A DNA stretch of 64,000 nucleotides from Syngnathus acus (Eukaryota; Chordata; Actinopteri; Syngnathiformes; Syngnathidae). This document shows, piece after piece, positions 48,972 through 61,442 of the stretch (positions are counted from its first letter, which is position 1; every line of letters starts with the position of its first letter). The notes below the pieces were generated by a model. The model ran no database searches. It was not told where the DNA came from and saw only the letters and a list, made by a program, of their open reading frames with translations. The stretch is taken from contig NC_051094.1 in NCBI RefSeq assembly GCF_901709675.1, forward strand, positions 11,280,501-11,344,500, in the 5' to 3' direction. The position numbers and the translations under genes are program-made.

Positions 48972-49390
48972 GACATATTATACAGTAGAATACAAAATGC
49001 AAAGCTTGCATTCACAAGGATGAATTGCGTTGTTTTTTTATGGTCAAAGGTGTTCATATTATCTCTCTGTTTTGTATTTTACTGTTTAAAACACTAGCTG
49101 ATTTTTTTCTTTTTGCAATAAAGATGTTGATTGGTCACGGCTCGTCTACATTAATACTTTGTCACACCATCACTTACCTCTCTTTTACTCCGTGTGCCAT
49201 GGCACGGCATGTTGGCCTGCTGCCTCCAATGCTGCTTCGTAATGAGGGCAAATCTGGCTCGATCAGCATGTTGAGCCACTTGTATTCCGTCCAAGTGGAG
49301 ATAATAATCTATTTTGTAGAGCAAGATTTACAATTGGCTATCCCCCACATGAATGCTATCACTCCTCCTTGAAAAGTGTCAAGTGTTATG
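48972..49390. other. Non-coding DNA
   Basis: Spacer between the DNA transposon remnant and the LINE fragment. A 115-codon frame here has random composition and no recognised domain. Confidence 0.5.
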
Positions 49391-50050
49391 GTTACCGTAT
49401 GGGCCTACGGGGATCATAATTGTATTGGCATCTGTAATTATGTTGACCTGGATAAAGAGTTTGACTGTGTCGCTCAGGTTGTCTTGTGGGGGTTCTCTTC
49501 AAGTGTGGGGTACCAGACCCTAATACAGGCTATTCGGTCCCTGTACTACCAGAGTTTGTTCCGCATTACTGGTTGCTTTAGTTTCCAATGAAAGTTAGAT
49601 TCAGCCAAGGATGTCTTGTGTCACCAATTTTGTTCTTTGAGTACAGTGAAATACCTCAAGTATAATTTCTAGATGCGGTCAAGACATTGAGGGTGTCCCG
49701 TTTGGTAGCCTTAATGTTACGTTTCTGCTTCTTGCAGATAATGTCGTTCTGTTGGCTTCATCCAGTTGTGACCTTCAACTCTCACTGAAGCGGTGAGTGT
49801 GAGGTGGTTGGAATGGGAATCAGCATCTCCAAATCTGAGACCTTTCCTTAGAAATAGGGTGCGGAGCTCTGTGTTTTGGGAGGGGCTCAGAATATGGTAG
49901 AGCTTCTGCTCCTGCACATCAAGAAAAGCATTTGAGGTGGCTCGGGATCTAGTCAGGATATCCCCTGGGGATTTCATCCCACTGGAGGCCCCAGGGAAAA
50001 TCCAGGATGCACAGGAGAAGCTGCCTCTCCACTGGCCTGGGATGGATGCA
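49391..50050 (+). mobile_element. Non-LTR retrotransposon fragment: RT domain plus C-terminus, internally deleted
   Basis: Reads as a familiar teleost LINE. It starts in the RT domain, with LCRPGEGV-like context eroded but YVDLDKEFDCVAQVVLWG (from TATGTTGACCTGG) clear, followed by the VRxGLRQGCxxSP region as VRFSQGCLVSP and then LLADNVVLLASSSCDLQLSL. After the SISKSET segment near 49842 it jumps to the C-terminal RD-RVRS-V--EGLR ... MRWLG type region (GGCTCGGGATCTAGTCAGG near 49940). Several hundred bases in between are missing relative to the element as I remember it. The catalytic ADD motif reads AspAsn (GAT AAT, 49737-49742). Frameshifts and stops are present, so it is dead. Clade (RTE/Rex-like) is not assigned. 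Confidence 0.75.
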
Positions 50051-51739
50051 TTTTAGCCATAAATGTCTGTAATCCACTTCATTTGACCTTTTTACCACAC
50101 TCATTGTTTTAACTAGCGTAAAACTGCTTTCTTTACCAACAAACTGTGATTAGGCACTAACTTCTTAAAGATGTCAGTCGGCTTTATGAATTAGTGTAAT
50201 TCTGTAACAAAGTGCAGCTGTTTGGAAACTTCACAAAATGTAGTGTCCCTAACTTTGCCTCTGACATGGAGAATTTTTTTTATTGAATTCACAAATATTT
50301 TTGCATGACCGTTATTTTTTGTCTTTCTTAAAAGCCTCATTATGCCTGTGAGTAAATGAGGAGCAAAAGCACCTTCAAAAGGCCATTCTGGCAATAAACT
50401 GGACTGATTGTACAGGTGGCAAAAATCTCCTTGTCTTCAGAGAGGAATGCACCTTTGCTAATGTTGGTGGTGTCGGTCTCGAGGTTACATGCGTAGCTCG
50501 TGGATACATTTTCTTTCAGGTTTTTATACTTCCTTGGAGGTGATGAATTGCAATGGGTAGTGTGCCAGTAGCAATGTCTCCAGAAGTAGCTTATTCTGTG
50601 CTGCCAAGCATGATTTATGACAAGAAATGGGAGGTGGAGTTGAGGGGGAGATCTCTGACACCATTTGCCCTCTTGCACTTTTCCATATCATCTAAGAGGA
50701 CTTTGAGACTGTCGGAGAGACTTCGCAACTGCACACATCTGGTTTGGAGACATAGCCAAGGCAGGTTTTCTTGCCAAGCAGACCATTTGACAGAAATGGG
50801 AAAACAGAATAGTCAAAAAATGAAAATGGGAAAACTTCAATGAAATAGTAAAAAAAAAATGACTAAGAGATTGATATTACTTGTGGCTCATTGTTGAGAA
50901 CATTGTTGAGTAAGTCCATTGCTGAAGCCCCTACCCAATTGAGAGCAAACAATTGAAGGCAGCGAATGTTACGTTCTTGGCAGGGTTCCTTCAAGGTCGC
51001 AAATAAACGCCAAACGATCGCCAAACGTCCGGCAGTTGTTCATCTGTACTTTTCTTGCCGCAAAAGAATTTTGAACAAGAAAAATCTTTTGCAAACACTT
51101 GCAACTTGGAACGAACCCTGCCAAACTCTGAAGGCAACATTTGCTACATTGTCATGTAGCACTACTGTATCCATCTCATTTGATGACATAACACAAAAAA
51201 CCCTCAATTAATATATTGTTCTGATGGGCTTTTAAGATCTGAAGACTTTCCAAATATTACTCATGTAATGTAAAATCAATACAAGGTAAATTAATCAGAA
51301 AACTACATTAATTTAAACAGTAGGTGGAATCAAATTGGGGTGTAATAGAACAATTTTAATGAGGAAGATTGTTAGAGTAGAGTAGGAGGCTGTGCCTCCA
51401 TTACCAGTTAATGGATCATGTCAAAGGTTATGAGTTGCTCATTAACTATCACTCAAATTAACTCAGCACTTATGGCTTTTTTTTTTTCCCTTTTATGCTT
51501 TTATTTTTTACCTTCAAAGGTATCTAATGACTGTGAGACAATGAGAGCAGACATGATTTAATAGACACATGGGAAAAATTCTCCTGGAAATATTTTCAAA
51601 TGTTACTGCCCATTGAACATCATGTGTGGCACCAACTTGATAGCGAGACACGTATGTAGATCATTTAATTTGCACTCTTTATCTTAATTAGTAATTTTAC
51701 CAAGCGATTTCTTGGCAATTATTTTTAATTTAATTTTAA
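50051..51739. other. Non-coding DNA
   Basis: No gene seen. T-rich run at about 51478-51489. The 112- and 96-codon frames at 50340-50843 have no recognisable features. Confidence 0.5.
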
Positions 51740-51770
51740 TTCATCTGAACCGCTTATCCTCACAAGGATT
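51740..51770 (-). mobile_element. SINE or LINE tail scrap
   Basis: TTCATCTGAACCGCTTATCC followed by TCACAAGGAT matches the tail-adjacent segment of the 37-kb SINE family over about 30 bases only. Confidence 0.4.
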
Positions 51771-51924
51771 TTTTAACTTTATAGAAACAATATGGGAAAG
51801 GTCCGTTTATCTTCCAGCATGATTTTGCCCTGGTACAAAAATCAGGCAAATTTGGATTGAGTTTGCTTTGAAGGACCTTGAGGTTGACCTAATCTCAACC
51901 TCCTCAAACATTCAAACTTTGGGA

Positions 51925-52175
51925 TGAACTAAAACAGTGATTGTGAGCCAAGCCATCTCACATGGCTCCTCATGACTCTGAGTTGCTTCTGGATGACCGG
52001 GCTTCTCATCCTATCTCTTAGGGAGAACCCGGACATCGTACGGAGTAAACTCATTTGGTCCAAGAGCTCTTGTTTCAGACAGGACCCAGAGCTCGTGACC
52101 ATAGGTGAGGGTACAAATGTAGATCGAGAGATTAACCTTTCTGAGCAGACCGCAACAAACCCCCTGAACACAGAC
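51925..52175 (-). mobile_element. Non-LTR retrotransposon fragment, C-terminal region
   Basis: The minus strand encodes SRSTFVP, a GHELW-equivalent lost to change, then MSLLRTMSGFSLRDRMRSPV and VRWLGS. This is the segment between the RT domain and the C-terminus of the same LINE family as 49391-50050, and includes the part that the other fragment has lost. Insertion is in the opposite orientation. The characteristic DNA phrase ACCATAGGTGAGGGTAC (about 52099-52115) is well preserved. Stops and a shortened C-terminal part show it is a fossil. Confidence 0.7.
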
Positions 52176-52245
52176 TAAATCTCATCCCAAGACCATCCCT
52201 TATGTCTTGTCACGTCCCTCCCCCCTAGAAATATGTTTCACAATT

Positions 52246-52284
52246 TGGATGGATGGATGGATGGGTTGATGGATGGATGGACAG
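52246..52284. repeat. (GGAT)n microsatellite
   Basis: GGAT units with one GGTT interruption, about 70 bases from the minus-strand LINE fragment but on its 5' side, so it is not that fragment's own 3' tail. Confidence 0.85.
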
Positions 52285-55200
52285 ATATATTGAATATGTC
52301 AACCCATATAGCAGCTATGAAGACATGTATTAGTCATGCAATGCTAAATGCTAAAGTTTTTGTTCTGCCCTCCATTTTCTTTTTTCCAGTAAAAAGTATG
52401 CTTTAATGCTTCATGGACTCAATGACTTAGGGTGAATTTGTACCTGTCAACTTGATTCCCATGCCAGGTTAAGAGCTTGACTTCAAACTCAAGTAACACA
52501 GCATCTGATAAAAATTGAGGTCATAAGGTATTCTTCATTTTGCTGAGTGCCACAGAAGCGCAGCCACTTGGGATGTCGCGACTCGCTATATAGGACATCC
52601 GCTGCTAAAACACCAGAATGCGGCACCGTAATTATGACTTGATCCTTCCTGCGCTGAAAGCTCCTGCTGGCGAAAATCAAGTACCCCGAGGCTTACAGCA
52701 TGCGGCTCAAGGCCTAAGAGGTAATAGCATGAAATATAGATACAGAGGTGACAGATGTTTACATGCCTTGTGAGATGGCATTGAGACACTACACAGTGGC
52801 TCCCTCCAATGGAGAGGAACCTGATGAGGAATAGAGGAAGAAGATGGAGTGATAAAGGAGGTGCTTTGCCAATGTTTGCTGGCAGATCATTAGGGCTCCT
52901 CTTTAACTCAACCCCCAGTGACAATCTATTGCTCTCCTCCCCTGTCAGCGAGTCATTATGGTCTGATCATTAGTGACATCGCCACATGCCCATCACTCAG
53001 GTCGCTGCCATATTGGCAGATGAACGGCCTCTGCCCCAGACCCACTCATCTCCACTCTTCAGACAGGGAGGATGAACGAATGTTCTCTGAGCATCAAAAC
53101 CCCTCACTCGTTATAGTGAGATTCCCCATTCATTAAAATATGCTAACAAATATCTATTGCTTCTCTGAGCTTTTAAGGGGTGCAATAATAAAACACAAAA
53201 TAAAACATACTGTTAAATGAATAGCTGTTTGAAAGATTCTATCAAAATTGGTCTACTGTATTTTGGATACTGGTCACAATCTTAACAGGCAAGGCCTAAT
53301 TGGAAACCATGTGGAAGACCTGGAAACCACCTTGTATATTTTATGCCACCTAAACCTACCCCGGAACTCATATCTTGTTAGGACGACATAAGAATGGTAA
53401 AATAACATTTATAAGTACGGATGTTTCAGTGCAGTTCTACATATAGCTTCAAAAGAACACAGTGACAAGTGAATACTGCTATGGAAAAAAAAAAAAAATG
53501 AAACCACCCTTTCAGTTTCCTGCTCAATGCCTACATTACGACTAAAAGAACATTTGTTTGGATCAATATAGAAGAGAGAGAAATAAGAGCTGATCATGAT
53601 ATTTCCCCACGATATTTTGATAATAGCCAAAACCACTTCATAAGTTGACGTGAATGCTGATGGCTCAACTTTAGTATAAATGGAAACATTCAGTAACAAG
53701 ATAAGGCAAAAGGCATCACAAGCTAAAAGGAAGACTCATAAGTGGTCTAGAACAACTAACTTGAATAGTGCATTAATACTAGCTTAGTATTAATGTTATA
53801 ATTTTACATTGGGTTGTAATGACTAGACTAAACTCCGTGCTGTCCGCACTCACAAGAGTTAAATGCCGCCAAACACTGTGCTGATAAATTTTCATTTGCT
53901 GCATCTTTAATTCACAATTTCACATTTAACATTGATTATAATTAAACGGTACATGAGTGAAGGAACCAATAACCCATGCATACTTGGGTACCCTGCCATA
54001 CCACAAGCAGCATAAGAAGTAATTAGTTTGAACATAATATTCATGTTATGATTGATTTCATGCAAGGGAACGTCGCAGATATGCTGAGCTCTGAGCTGTT
54101 TTGAGATGACGTCGCAGTGAGAACAGCGATGCTTGGCCTCTGCTCCGTGACCTGTAAATAATGGATAAATCCATTTTCTTGACTAGAACACCAAATAATG
54201 AAGCAATACAATTTCTATCAATTACGCTTTTCTTTTTTTCCCCCCATCTTAATTGTTGACTTCACTTAGTACAAATCAACACGGTGAAACACCAGGCCAT
54301 TTTTCAATTAAAAGGTCCAGATGTTTTTGGAGGCTCCAGTAAACACAGGCAGTTGTGAGGAATGCTTTATCTGCAATGTAATAATCAGTAGAACATCAGC
54401 TCCAGGCTGCATTTGTATACTCATGTTTTATTCCAGCCCGCTTTCTAATGCATGGCTTAATTATAGCGAGCGTAGACAATGCCAGACCCCCATAGCTCTG
54501 AATGTATTAGTGCACTGTGTGAAGCTGAAACCATCAAACCCTGTTTCCCCCACCATGACACCACACGCTCATCTCTCTTCTTGCACAATAAAAAGATAAT
54601 GCATAATAATATTACAGATATACTATATAGGCACTAGAATACAGAAGTGTGTATTCTTCATTAAGCCCTCCATTTTATGCAACACAACAGGGCAAACAGT
54701 CCAATGTTTTATAATACAATATGGAATATTTTACAAAGGAATATATGAATATTTAATGAAAACCTATTGGCTATACCCTTTATTGAGTTTGGCATATCGG
54801 TGATCAGTGTGATGTTGATTTTTTTTTATTTTGTGTTATGAATTTATAGCATGGAAAATAAACTAAGTAAGTAAACAAGAGGTACTATACAGAATTACAT
54901 TTGTCTGTACTAATTGTAACTGAGTGACAAAAGCAAAATAATGGTGATTGCTGAGCAGCGTTCATGCGATTCTTTTTTATTTCTAGGTAACACCATTAAA
55001 ATAATGACTTCTCATAGGTGTCAATTCTGTTTGTCATTAGAAAACTTCTCATATCTTGTCTATTCTGTTCTCAACTTTGAATGAGACCTTGCTGTCATTT
55101 CGTACTGACTTGTAGAGATGTGTTGATTTTACTTTAATGTGTTTTACTACACGTTCATGTATACAGACGGAATATGATGAAACTGAAACCATCAGATTTG

Positions 55201-57284
55201 CATTATTATATTACTTTAGACAAAATGGCCATGCCAAGTGCACACGACAAAAATTCCAGTTTTGATAGCCACACATTCTGACATCTCCTACTTGGTGAGG
55301 TCGCTAGCCTCCATTCAAAAAACAATAGATCCCCACTCACTCCACTTATATCTTACACCTCAGGCCGGCTCCACAATAATGATTGTGAAAACTGCCAAGC
55401 ATGGAAGAAATATTCTTATTTAGATGAGGGCTCTGTGAGGACTGCAGAAGTAGAAAAATACAATGTGGTGTGGAGTGCATTGAGAGAGACTCCAATACAT
55501 GCCGTTTTGCAGAAAGGCAATCAGATCTGGCAGTTGTGTGTAAAGATATTTATCTGCCTGGAGAGGATTTCAACACCATATTTCTGGGAGAAATGGAAAT
55601 CAATGCTGACAGCAGCGTGTCAGTGTTGTGTATTCACAACATCTGATCTCAATAGAGAGAGTTCCCTTCAAAATAGTGAAAAAATGAGGGACGAGATACT
55701 TCAACCCAAAAGGTCATTTTGTGTTGCGTGAATACATTTTCAACCCAGGGTAGTGCACCACTAGATGATTCCCAGATTGCCTGGCTCTTCTTTTGTTTGC
55801 AATTTGGTGGATAATGTTGTTTTGCAAATGCTCAACCATATTTCTAAATCCCCAAATAAATACGCCTCTTGTGTTTGCTTCCCTTGCCATCAATAAATCC
55901 AGTATCAAAACTAACTACCACGTCACCTCCTGGGGATTCGTGAAATATGACAATACTCCACTAAAGAGATATTTTGGCAGCGACAAAAGCACTCTAGGAG
56001 CCGGTATTCCTGCAAATGTAGAATTATTGCCCAAGCAGTGAAATGACTTCAGAATTTCAGCGTGCAGTGTTAATCAGATTTTCCCACTGGAGCTGTAGTT
56101 CATTGTCATTGCTAATGGAGCTTCCTCTGCAGGTTGTTGCTCTTCACTAAATTAGTGTGAAGTCTTATCCTCAAAACATTGACTAATACAGCACTTAATC
56201 TTGGAAACTCTCAACTCCCATGAAAAATCTCATCCGGAATGACACTGATGCATCGGAGCTTCCCCTAGGATTGCATTCATCAAGTGGCTGACAAAATTAA
56301 TCTCGACAGACTCCGACCAAATTACACCTGAGTTCACACCCACCGCAGCGCTAACCACAACATCTGAATAATATATAGAAAATATTAATGATATGAAAAC
56401 ACTGTAACTTGTAATGTCCGCATGGAAGATAAAATATTTAATTAGCAATACATATCTGTTATTTAAATATGTTCCCTGTTTGAAGTTACATTTGGAAGAG
56501 CCATAAAAAAGGCTATAGTCAGTGACAGTGAATTCATGTTACATTTAAAAACTTAGGGTTAATATTTGATTGGGACAGCATAAAATTTTGATTCTCTACA
56601 AATGTTTCCTTTCCTGTGACTAAACTGACGTTCACTTGGTCACACTTTACGATTAGTCACAGCCGAATAAAGACATCTGCTTGTATAAAATATTCTGTGA
56701 CTATTCTGCTATTTCACAAACACTTATTAAGGATTTGGAAGCTTGCTGTAATTCCGTTTGAGCTGTACACGAAAAGCGAATGTGTTTTCTTTACATGATA
56801 TTGCAGTGAAAAATACCCATCTTTAGTCCTGCCAAGCCAAAACAGACACGCACTATTTATCTTCCAAATGAACTCATTTTTCACCAGTAATTAAAACACA
56901 TTGAGATGAGGGAGAACATGGAATAAGGAGAGCAATTGTTCAAGATGTGGATAGTCGTTCATTTAGTCATGATGTGTGTTTGGCTTTTGAAAGCCACGTG
57001 TTGTATGACCACAGTGCAATTGCTGTTGCTGACAGTGAGATGGGATAATTCGTATTGTGACAGCGCTCACACACCGTGCCGATTGACAAGTCTTCTCTCC
57101 TATGATTTGTGAACATGGAAACAAGATATATGTGCGTAAAAGGTAAAACCATGTTCCATGTTAAATGTGCATTTTTCAGTGGCTTCACACACAAACATTT
57201 TGAGCTGACAGTTTTGAGCGTGTGTGTCAAACTAATTAATAAAAGGATTCCATTTCACAAATCATCCCTTTAATTAGTTGGATA
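52285..57284. other. Non-coding DNA
   Basis: About 5 kb with no convincing gene. 52865-53110 is GC-balanced with ATCATTAG repeated twice (52889 and 52966 areas) and may be a conserved non-coding block. A poly-A of 14 lies near 53485. Everything else is AT-rich with random frames. Confidence 0.45.
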
Positions 57285-57498
57285 GTCGCTGCCTGCAAAC
57301 AATGAGACAGGGGTGGGGGAACAAGCCAGAGCTCCAGCGGGGACCCAGGGGCCGTCACAGTGTTTGGGATGGCTGGGGAGAATGCTGGCGCCAGGGATGC
57401 TCAGGCAGTCAGCGCCGCCCCAGGCAGCCGGCGCTGCACACCCAGGTGCCGCTGTCAGCTGGAGTCCTTCTCCAGCTGCTTGCCACACATTGAATTAA
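57285..57498. other. GC-rich block between AATTA motifs, function unknown
   Basis: A sharply bounded GC-rich segment in AT-rich DNA, preceded by TTTAATTAGTTGG and followed by TTGAATTAATTATATCC. It contains repeated CAGC/GCTG words, GGCGCC and CAGCTG, and open frames on three reading frames (61 to 72 codons), as expected from high GC. Possibilities are a small exon, an enhancer core or a captured repeat. No splice pair or domain decides this. Confidence 0.3.
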
Positions 57499-57959
57499 TT
57501 ATATCCATTCTCTATAGCTTCAATTCTTAATCTTGACTTCGTTGTTCCTTTTTTTGTTGTCTTTCATCGACTACATGATTCTGAGGCTTGCATGATGATA
57601 AATCTACAATAAGGTCAGTGCCCCAACATTTCCAGCAGATGGTGCTGTATAAACCTATCTAATATGTTTTGCAGATTAATTTCTTGAAAAATAAAATGCA
57701 AAAAGACCATAAATAAAAGAGCATAAATAAATCTGCAAACCAGTTTGTGCGTCCGTGTAGTCATCCCTACCTGGGTCAAGTGTCGACTAAAAACTACCAC
57801 ATATGCACAGGCGAAATTGGCTTGTGATTGGTACCAGCTACGACACCATTTCCATGATCAATTTCACAACATAATTAAATGTATAATCTAGTCAACCGGG
57901 TCCCTTTGTTCTAACAGGCCTGGTCTCCATTATTGTTGCCCTGTTACTTGTTCAAAATG
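57499..57959. other. Non-coding DNA
   Basis: AT-rich, no gene or repeat recognised. Confidence 0.5.
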
Positions 57960-58458
57960 TACAGTAAAAACTGAGGCCGGAATTGGCCAAAAAATGCAGA
58001 GGAAACTTCACCGTATGGTATTCTAACCAATAGAAACCGTAGCGACGTCCTCCGACTTGGAGTGAAACTGAAACACAGTTTCAAACCTCTGTGTACCATT
58101 GTGTAAAGAGTGATGCCGTTACGACTGGCCAAGAAAGGGTTACTTCCATCCCACAATGGCACAAACGCGCCATTACGCCCCATTCTACCTGTGCAATGTC
58201 TAGAAAATACCAAAAGAAAGAAAACTCCAACCAAGCGCACAGTTAGAGTGCGAAACAATGATCGACTTGTGCTTGGAAAGAAAATAGGTCCTTTGGAGGT
58301 TTTTTTGTGTTGATTACTATCTGCATTTTCAAGAGGCGCAAAATTCGCTTCCCAGTCCCAGTCTATTGCCAGTAGGGCACAAACACTCTTGTTCGACATG
58401 ATACATTTCAAAATAACTTTCAAATTCAAACCAGCAACACATAAACCTTACCTTGAAA
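57960..58458. other. Block with open frames on both strands, unidentified
   Basis: The minus strand is open for 161 codons (58429 to 57944), the longest frame outside repeats. A second ATG at 58399 starts MSNKSVCALLAIDWDWE. The plus strand is also open in pieces: a frame across 57970-58109, one from about 58107 to 58246, and an ATG frame at 58110-58313 rich in Lys/Arg. A minus-strand donor (CAAG/GTAAGG, plus coordinates 58450-58455) lies just upstream of the minus frame. None matches a family I know. The block is GC-richer than its flanks and could be a decayed gene or transposon piece. No terminal repeats were found. Confidence 0.25.
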
Positions 58459-58689
58459 GACATTGTATAGTTCACCATTTGTAAGGCAAATTTTGACATT
58501 TATAATCTTTAATCGACCACTTCTCTTTCCATTTTCTGATATAATGAGACCAATTTATTTTATAATTATAGATGTACTCCATTGTTACAATTCACGTGTG
58601 CTGAAGGAGATTCCCGGTCTGCTTTTTGAGTCTGAGGTCATATGACTCGTGTTATCAATTCTCAATGATTTAAATGGCTAAAGTTCTTT
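58459..58689. other. Non-coding DNA
   Basis: Short AT-rich spacer. Nothing recognised. Confidence 0.5.
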
Positions 58690-59010
58690 TTCCTCTTATC
58701 TGATCTTTTAAAGGGCAATGAAAAGGCCCATCTTTTCATTGAGACCCATCCTCAATCACTGTTAATGTTAGCTCCATGTACACATAAGAGGGCTGATAAA
58801 GAATCATTAGTCTCGTTAATGGAATCACGGCCCGATCCCTCCATCCTTTTCCATTGAAAAGCTCTCTTTATTTCAAAGTTGTTCTGCTTTATTAAAGCTC
58901 ATTACCATTTCCCTTTTAATAAGCACTCTTTAAAGTCATTACCTGCAGTGGAGTTAAAGGCTCAGCTATTAAAAGGTTACTTTAATGTGAAAAATGGCCT
59001 CGCGATATAC
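58690..59010. other. Candidate conserved non-coding segment
   Basis: A stretch without simple repeats, rich in homeodomain and GATA-like words: CTGATAAAG, CATTAGTCTCGTTAATGG, TTATTAAAGCTCATTACC and CTATTAAAAGG. In composition it resembles vertebrate developmental enhancers, but conservation cannot be judged from one sequence. Confidence 0.22.
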
Positions 59011-61188
59011 TCAAGTTAATTACTATTGGATACTGGTTCTGGTTTAATCTAATGCCTAAACCTTAATGAAAGATACGTTGCTGTACAATGAGAGGCAAAA
59101 AATGGTTCCTGATCCACAAGACTTTTTGTGTTATCTCTTGTCATACATCGTAGTCACCTAAGCAAATTCTCAATTCTTTTAATTAAAGTGTGCCCCATGT
59201 TGTGCAGAATAGTAATGATGGGCACATAGCATGGTTAATGACAACTCAACACCTTTTTTCCATCAATCTTTATCACTCTTTTGCAGTCAGTAACCATCCC
59301 CTAAATACAAAGCCAAAGCTATTCATTGCATTTTATTGTTCAGAAAAGTGTAATATTGATTCATCTCTAAAGTAGAATGTCATTTATTTTGTTTCACCAC
59401 GAACTCCAAAACACATACATTAGTTGACCCTGTTTTGTCATGAAGAATTCACCCACGAGAAAAGAATCTCCAATGTGTCATATCATGCAGACTATAATAT
59501 TTGCATAACCATGACTTATTAATAAATGTTTTGGCTTGTAATATCCTCGCAAAAAGTGTTTGTTTTTTTCCAGGAAAGCTAAATAAATCAATTTCTTCTG
59601 TTGCCACATTGCTATTTCAAATGAATGTTTTGCAGACGTACTTTGAACCCTTGAAGCCTAAATTTGAGCAAATTTGAGTATTCACCTAATCTGCCGTAAT
59701 GAAGCACTTTTGAGCTCTTATTCCACTTGAGGTTACGGGGTCGGATGATGAAAGCTGACCTTTTTGTTTTAAACTATTTTAATTCACACGTGAAAAGCAT
59801 AATTACTGTGATCTGCGCAGTGGGCCAGAGGTAAAGGCTCTAGAGAAGCATTAACCTTGAGAGCTTACTTAGGTATACATTTTTGAGAAATATGTGCAGG
59901 ATAAATCAAAAACATTGAGATGTTATTTAAGATAAACAAATTATCCAGCAGAGCAAAAGAAAAAAAAAAAAACCTCCATGTACATCTGTTGCAATTATTG
60001 TTTTTATTCTCTTGGTGAAATACTAAAACATGTCAAATGAGCAATTTCCATAATTCACAAATCATCTCACCAAAGAAATTATGCCTACTATGGTACGATC
60101 ATTTACCAAATTAAATTCACTACTAATTGCAAAAGAGCAGAATCACATTCCAGACACAGAAAATAACAAATCGTCATAATGCTTCATTTTAATTTTTCCT
60201 GCTGTGAAATATGCTCTATTCATCGACAGAATTAATGTGAACCACATTAGCATTTATCAGTGATACGTTTCCCTATCTCTTAAGGTCACGTGGCTTCAAC
60301 AGGAGTCTTAAGTAAGACTCATGTGCGAGTAAATGACCCATTGTATAAATTCCACAGCCTAGTCAGGGAGATGGTGGCCACTAAATGTCACAAACCGGCA
60401 GGTCATTCCATCCTTTTGTCTCAACAAAATGCTCTAAAATGGGAGCGAGGAATATACTACGCATTGTGTTGAGGGCTTTGCTGTGCTAAAATGGTTTGAA
60501 AGCTATACAAATATATTCCGTGGTGTCAACAGCGAATGACTGAATGGGACTTAAGACGGCGTAAACCGATGCAGTGGCATTGGGCTCCGTGGTTGACAGT
60601 TTATTTGCACAACTTCAATATATCTTTGAAGCCCAGAGGTCGCCCACTGTCAGAGAAAGGATGGACAGGCGACTCCCAGCAAGCCGCGTCATGATGAAAA
60701 GATACAACAATTGTTTCTTGATCAAGAGCGTAGAGCTGCTATTGAACAATGGCTTTTAAGATCAAATAGCTCGGTTGAAAATTGGCTGCAGCGTAGACTT
60801 GTATGGTGGCATGCTTCATAAATATTGGACTGTATGTTTCATATGAATGGGGCGTATTCACCTGAAGGTGTTTGAAGGAAGCTGACAATTAAGTGTTATC
60901 TGGTGACTTCATTGAAGCTAAAAATAAAGACATTTCTTTTTGCATTTATTAAAATGACTTCATGACTACTGGAGACACACATGAACTCCATCAGACTTTC
61001 TTTTTGTTTCCGTGCAGTCACATTCACACCAACACTTGTCACTACTTGGATTTAATAGCGTTGCTTTTTTTTGACACAAGTTCAAGATTAGGGATTAACT
61101 ATCCTCCAATCAGGAACATGATTTTAAAAAAGGCGGTGCCCGTGTGTAAAACTATGAAGGTTTCTACTTAATACATAAAAAAAAAAGA
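59011..61188. other. Non-coding DNA
   Basis: No gene seen. Poly-A of 12 to 13 near 59960. Short frames only. Confidence 0.5.
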
Positions 61189-61191
61189 TAT

Positions 61192-61236
<45 letters not shown>

Positions 61237-61303
61237 TATATCTCACATACTATATATATATATATACATTTATATATACATATATATATATATATACGTA
61301 TAT
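61189..61303. repeat. (TA)n microsatellite, interrupted
   Basis: About 115 bases of TA with CA, AA and TCTCACATAC interruptions. Likely unstable and able to extrude cruciforms. Confidence 0.95.
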
Positions 61304-61424
61304 TGTGGAAGTGACACATACTGTACTTTTTTCATTTATTAATTAGGGTGTATTTGGAAATTCAATCTGACGTCCTAACTCTACCCTGAGAGTATTTTGA
61401 GAGGCAGAATGGAAATGGAAAAAT

Positions 61425-61442
61425 CCCTAACCCTAACCCTAA
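61425..61442. repeat. Short interstitial telomere-type repeat
   Basis: Three exact CCCTAA hexamers in tandem (vertebrate telomere C-strand motif), 120 bases after the TA microsatellite. It may be a repair insertion or chance; three units is very short. Confidence 0.6.
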
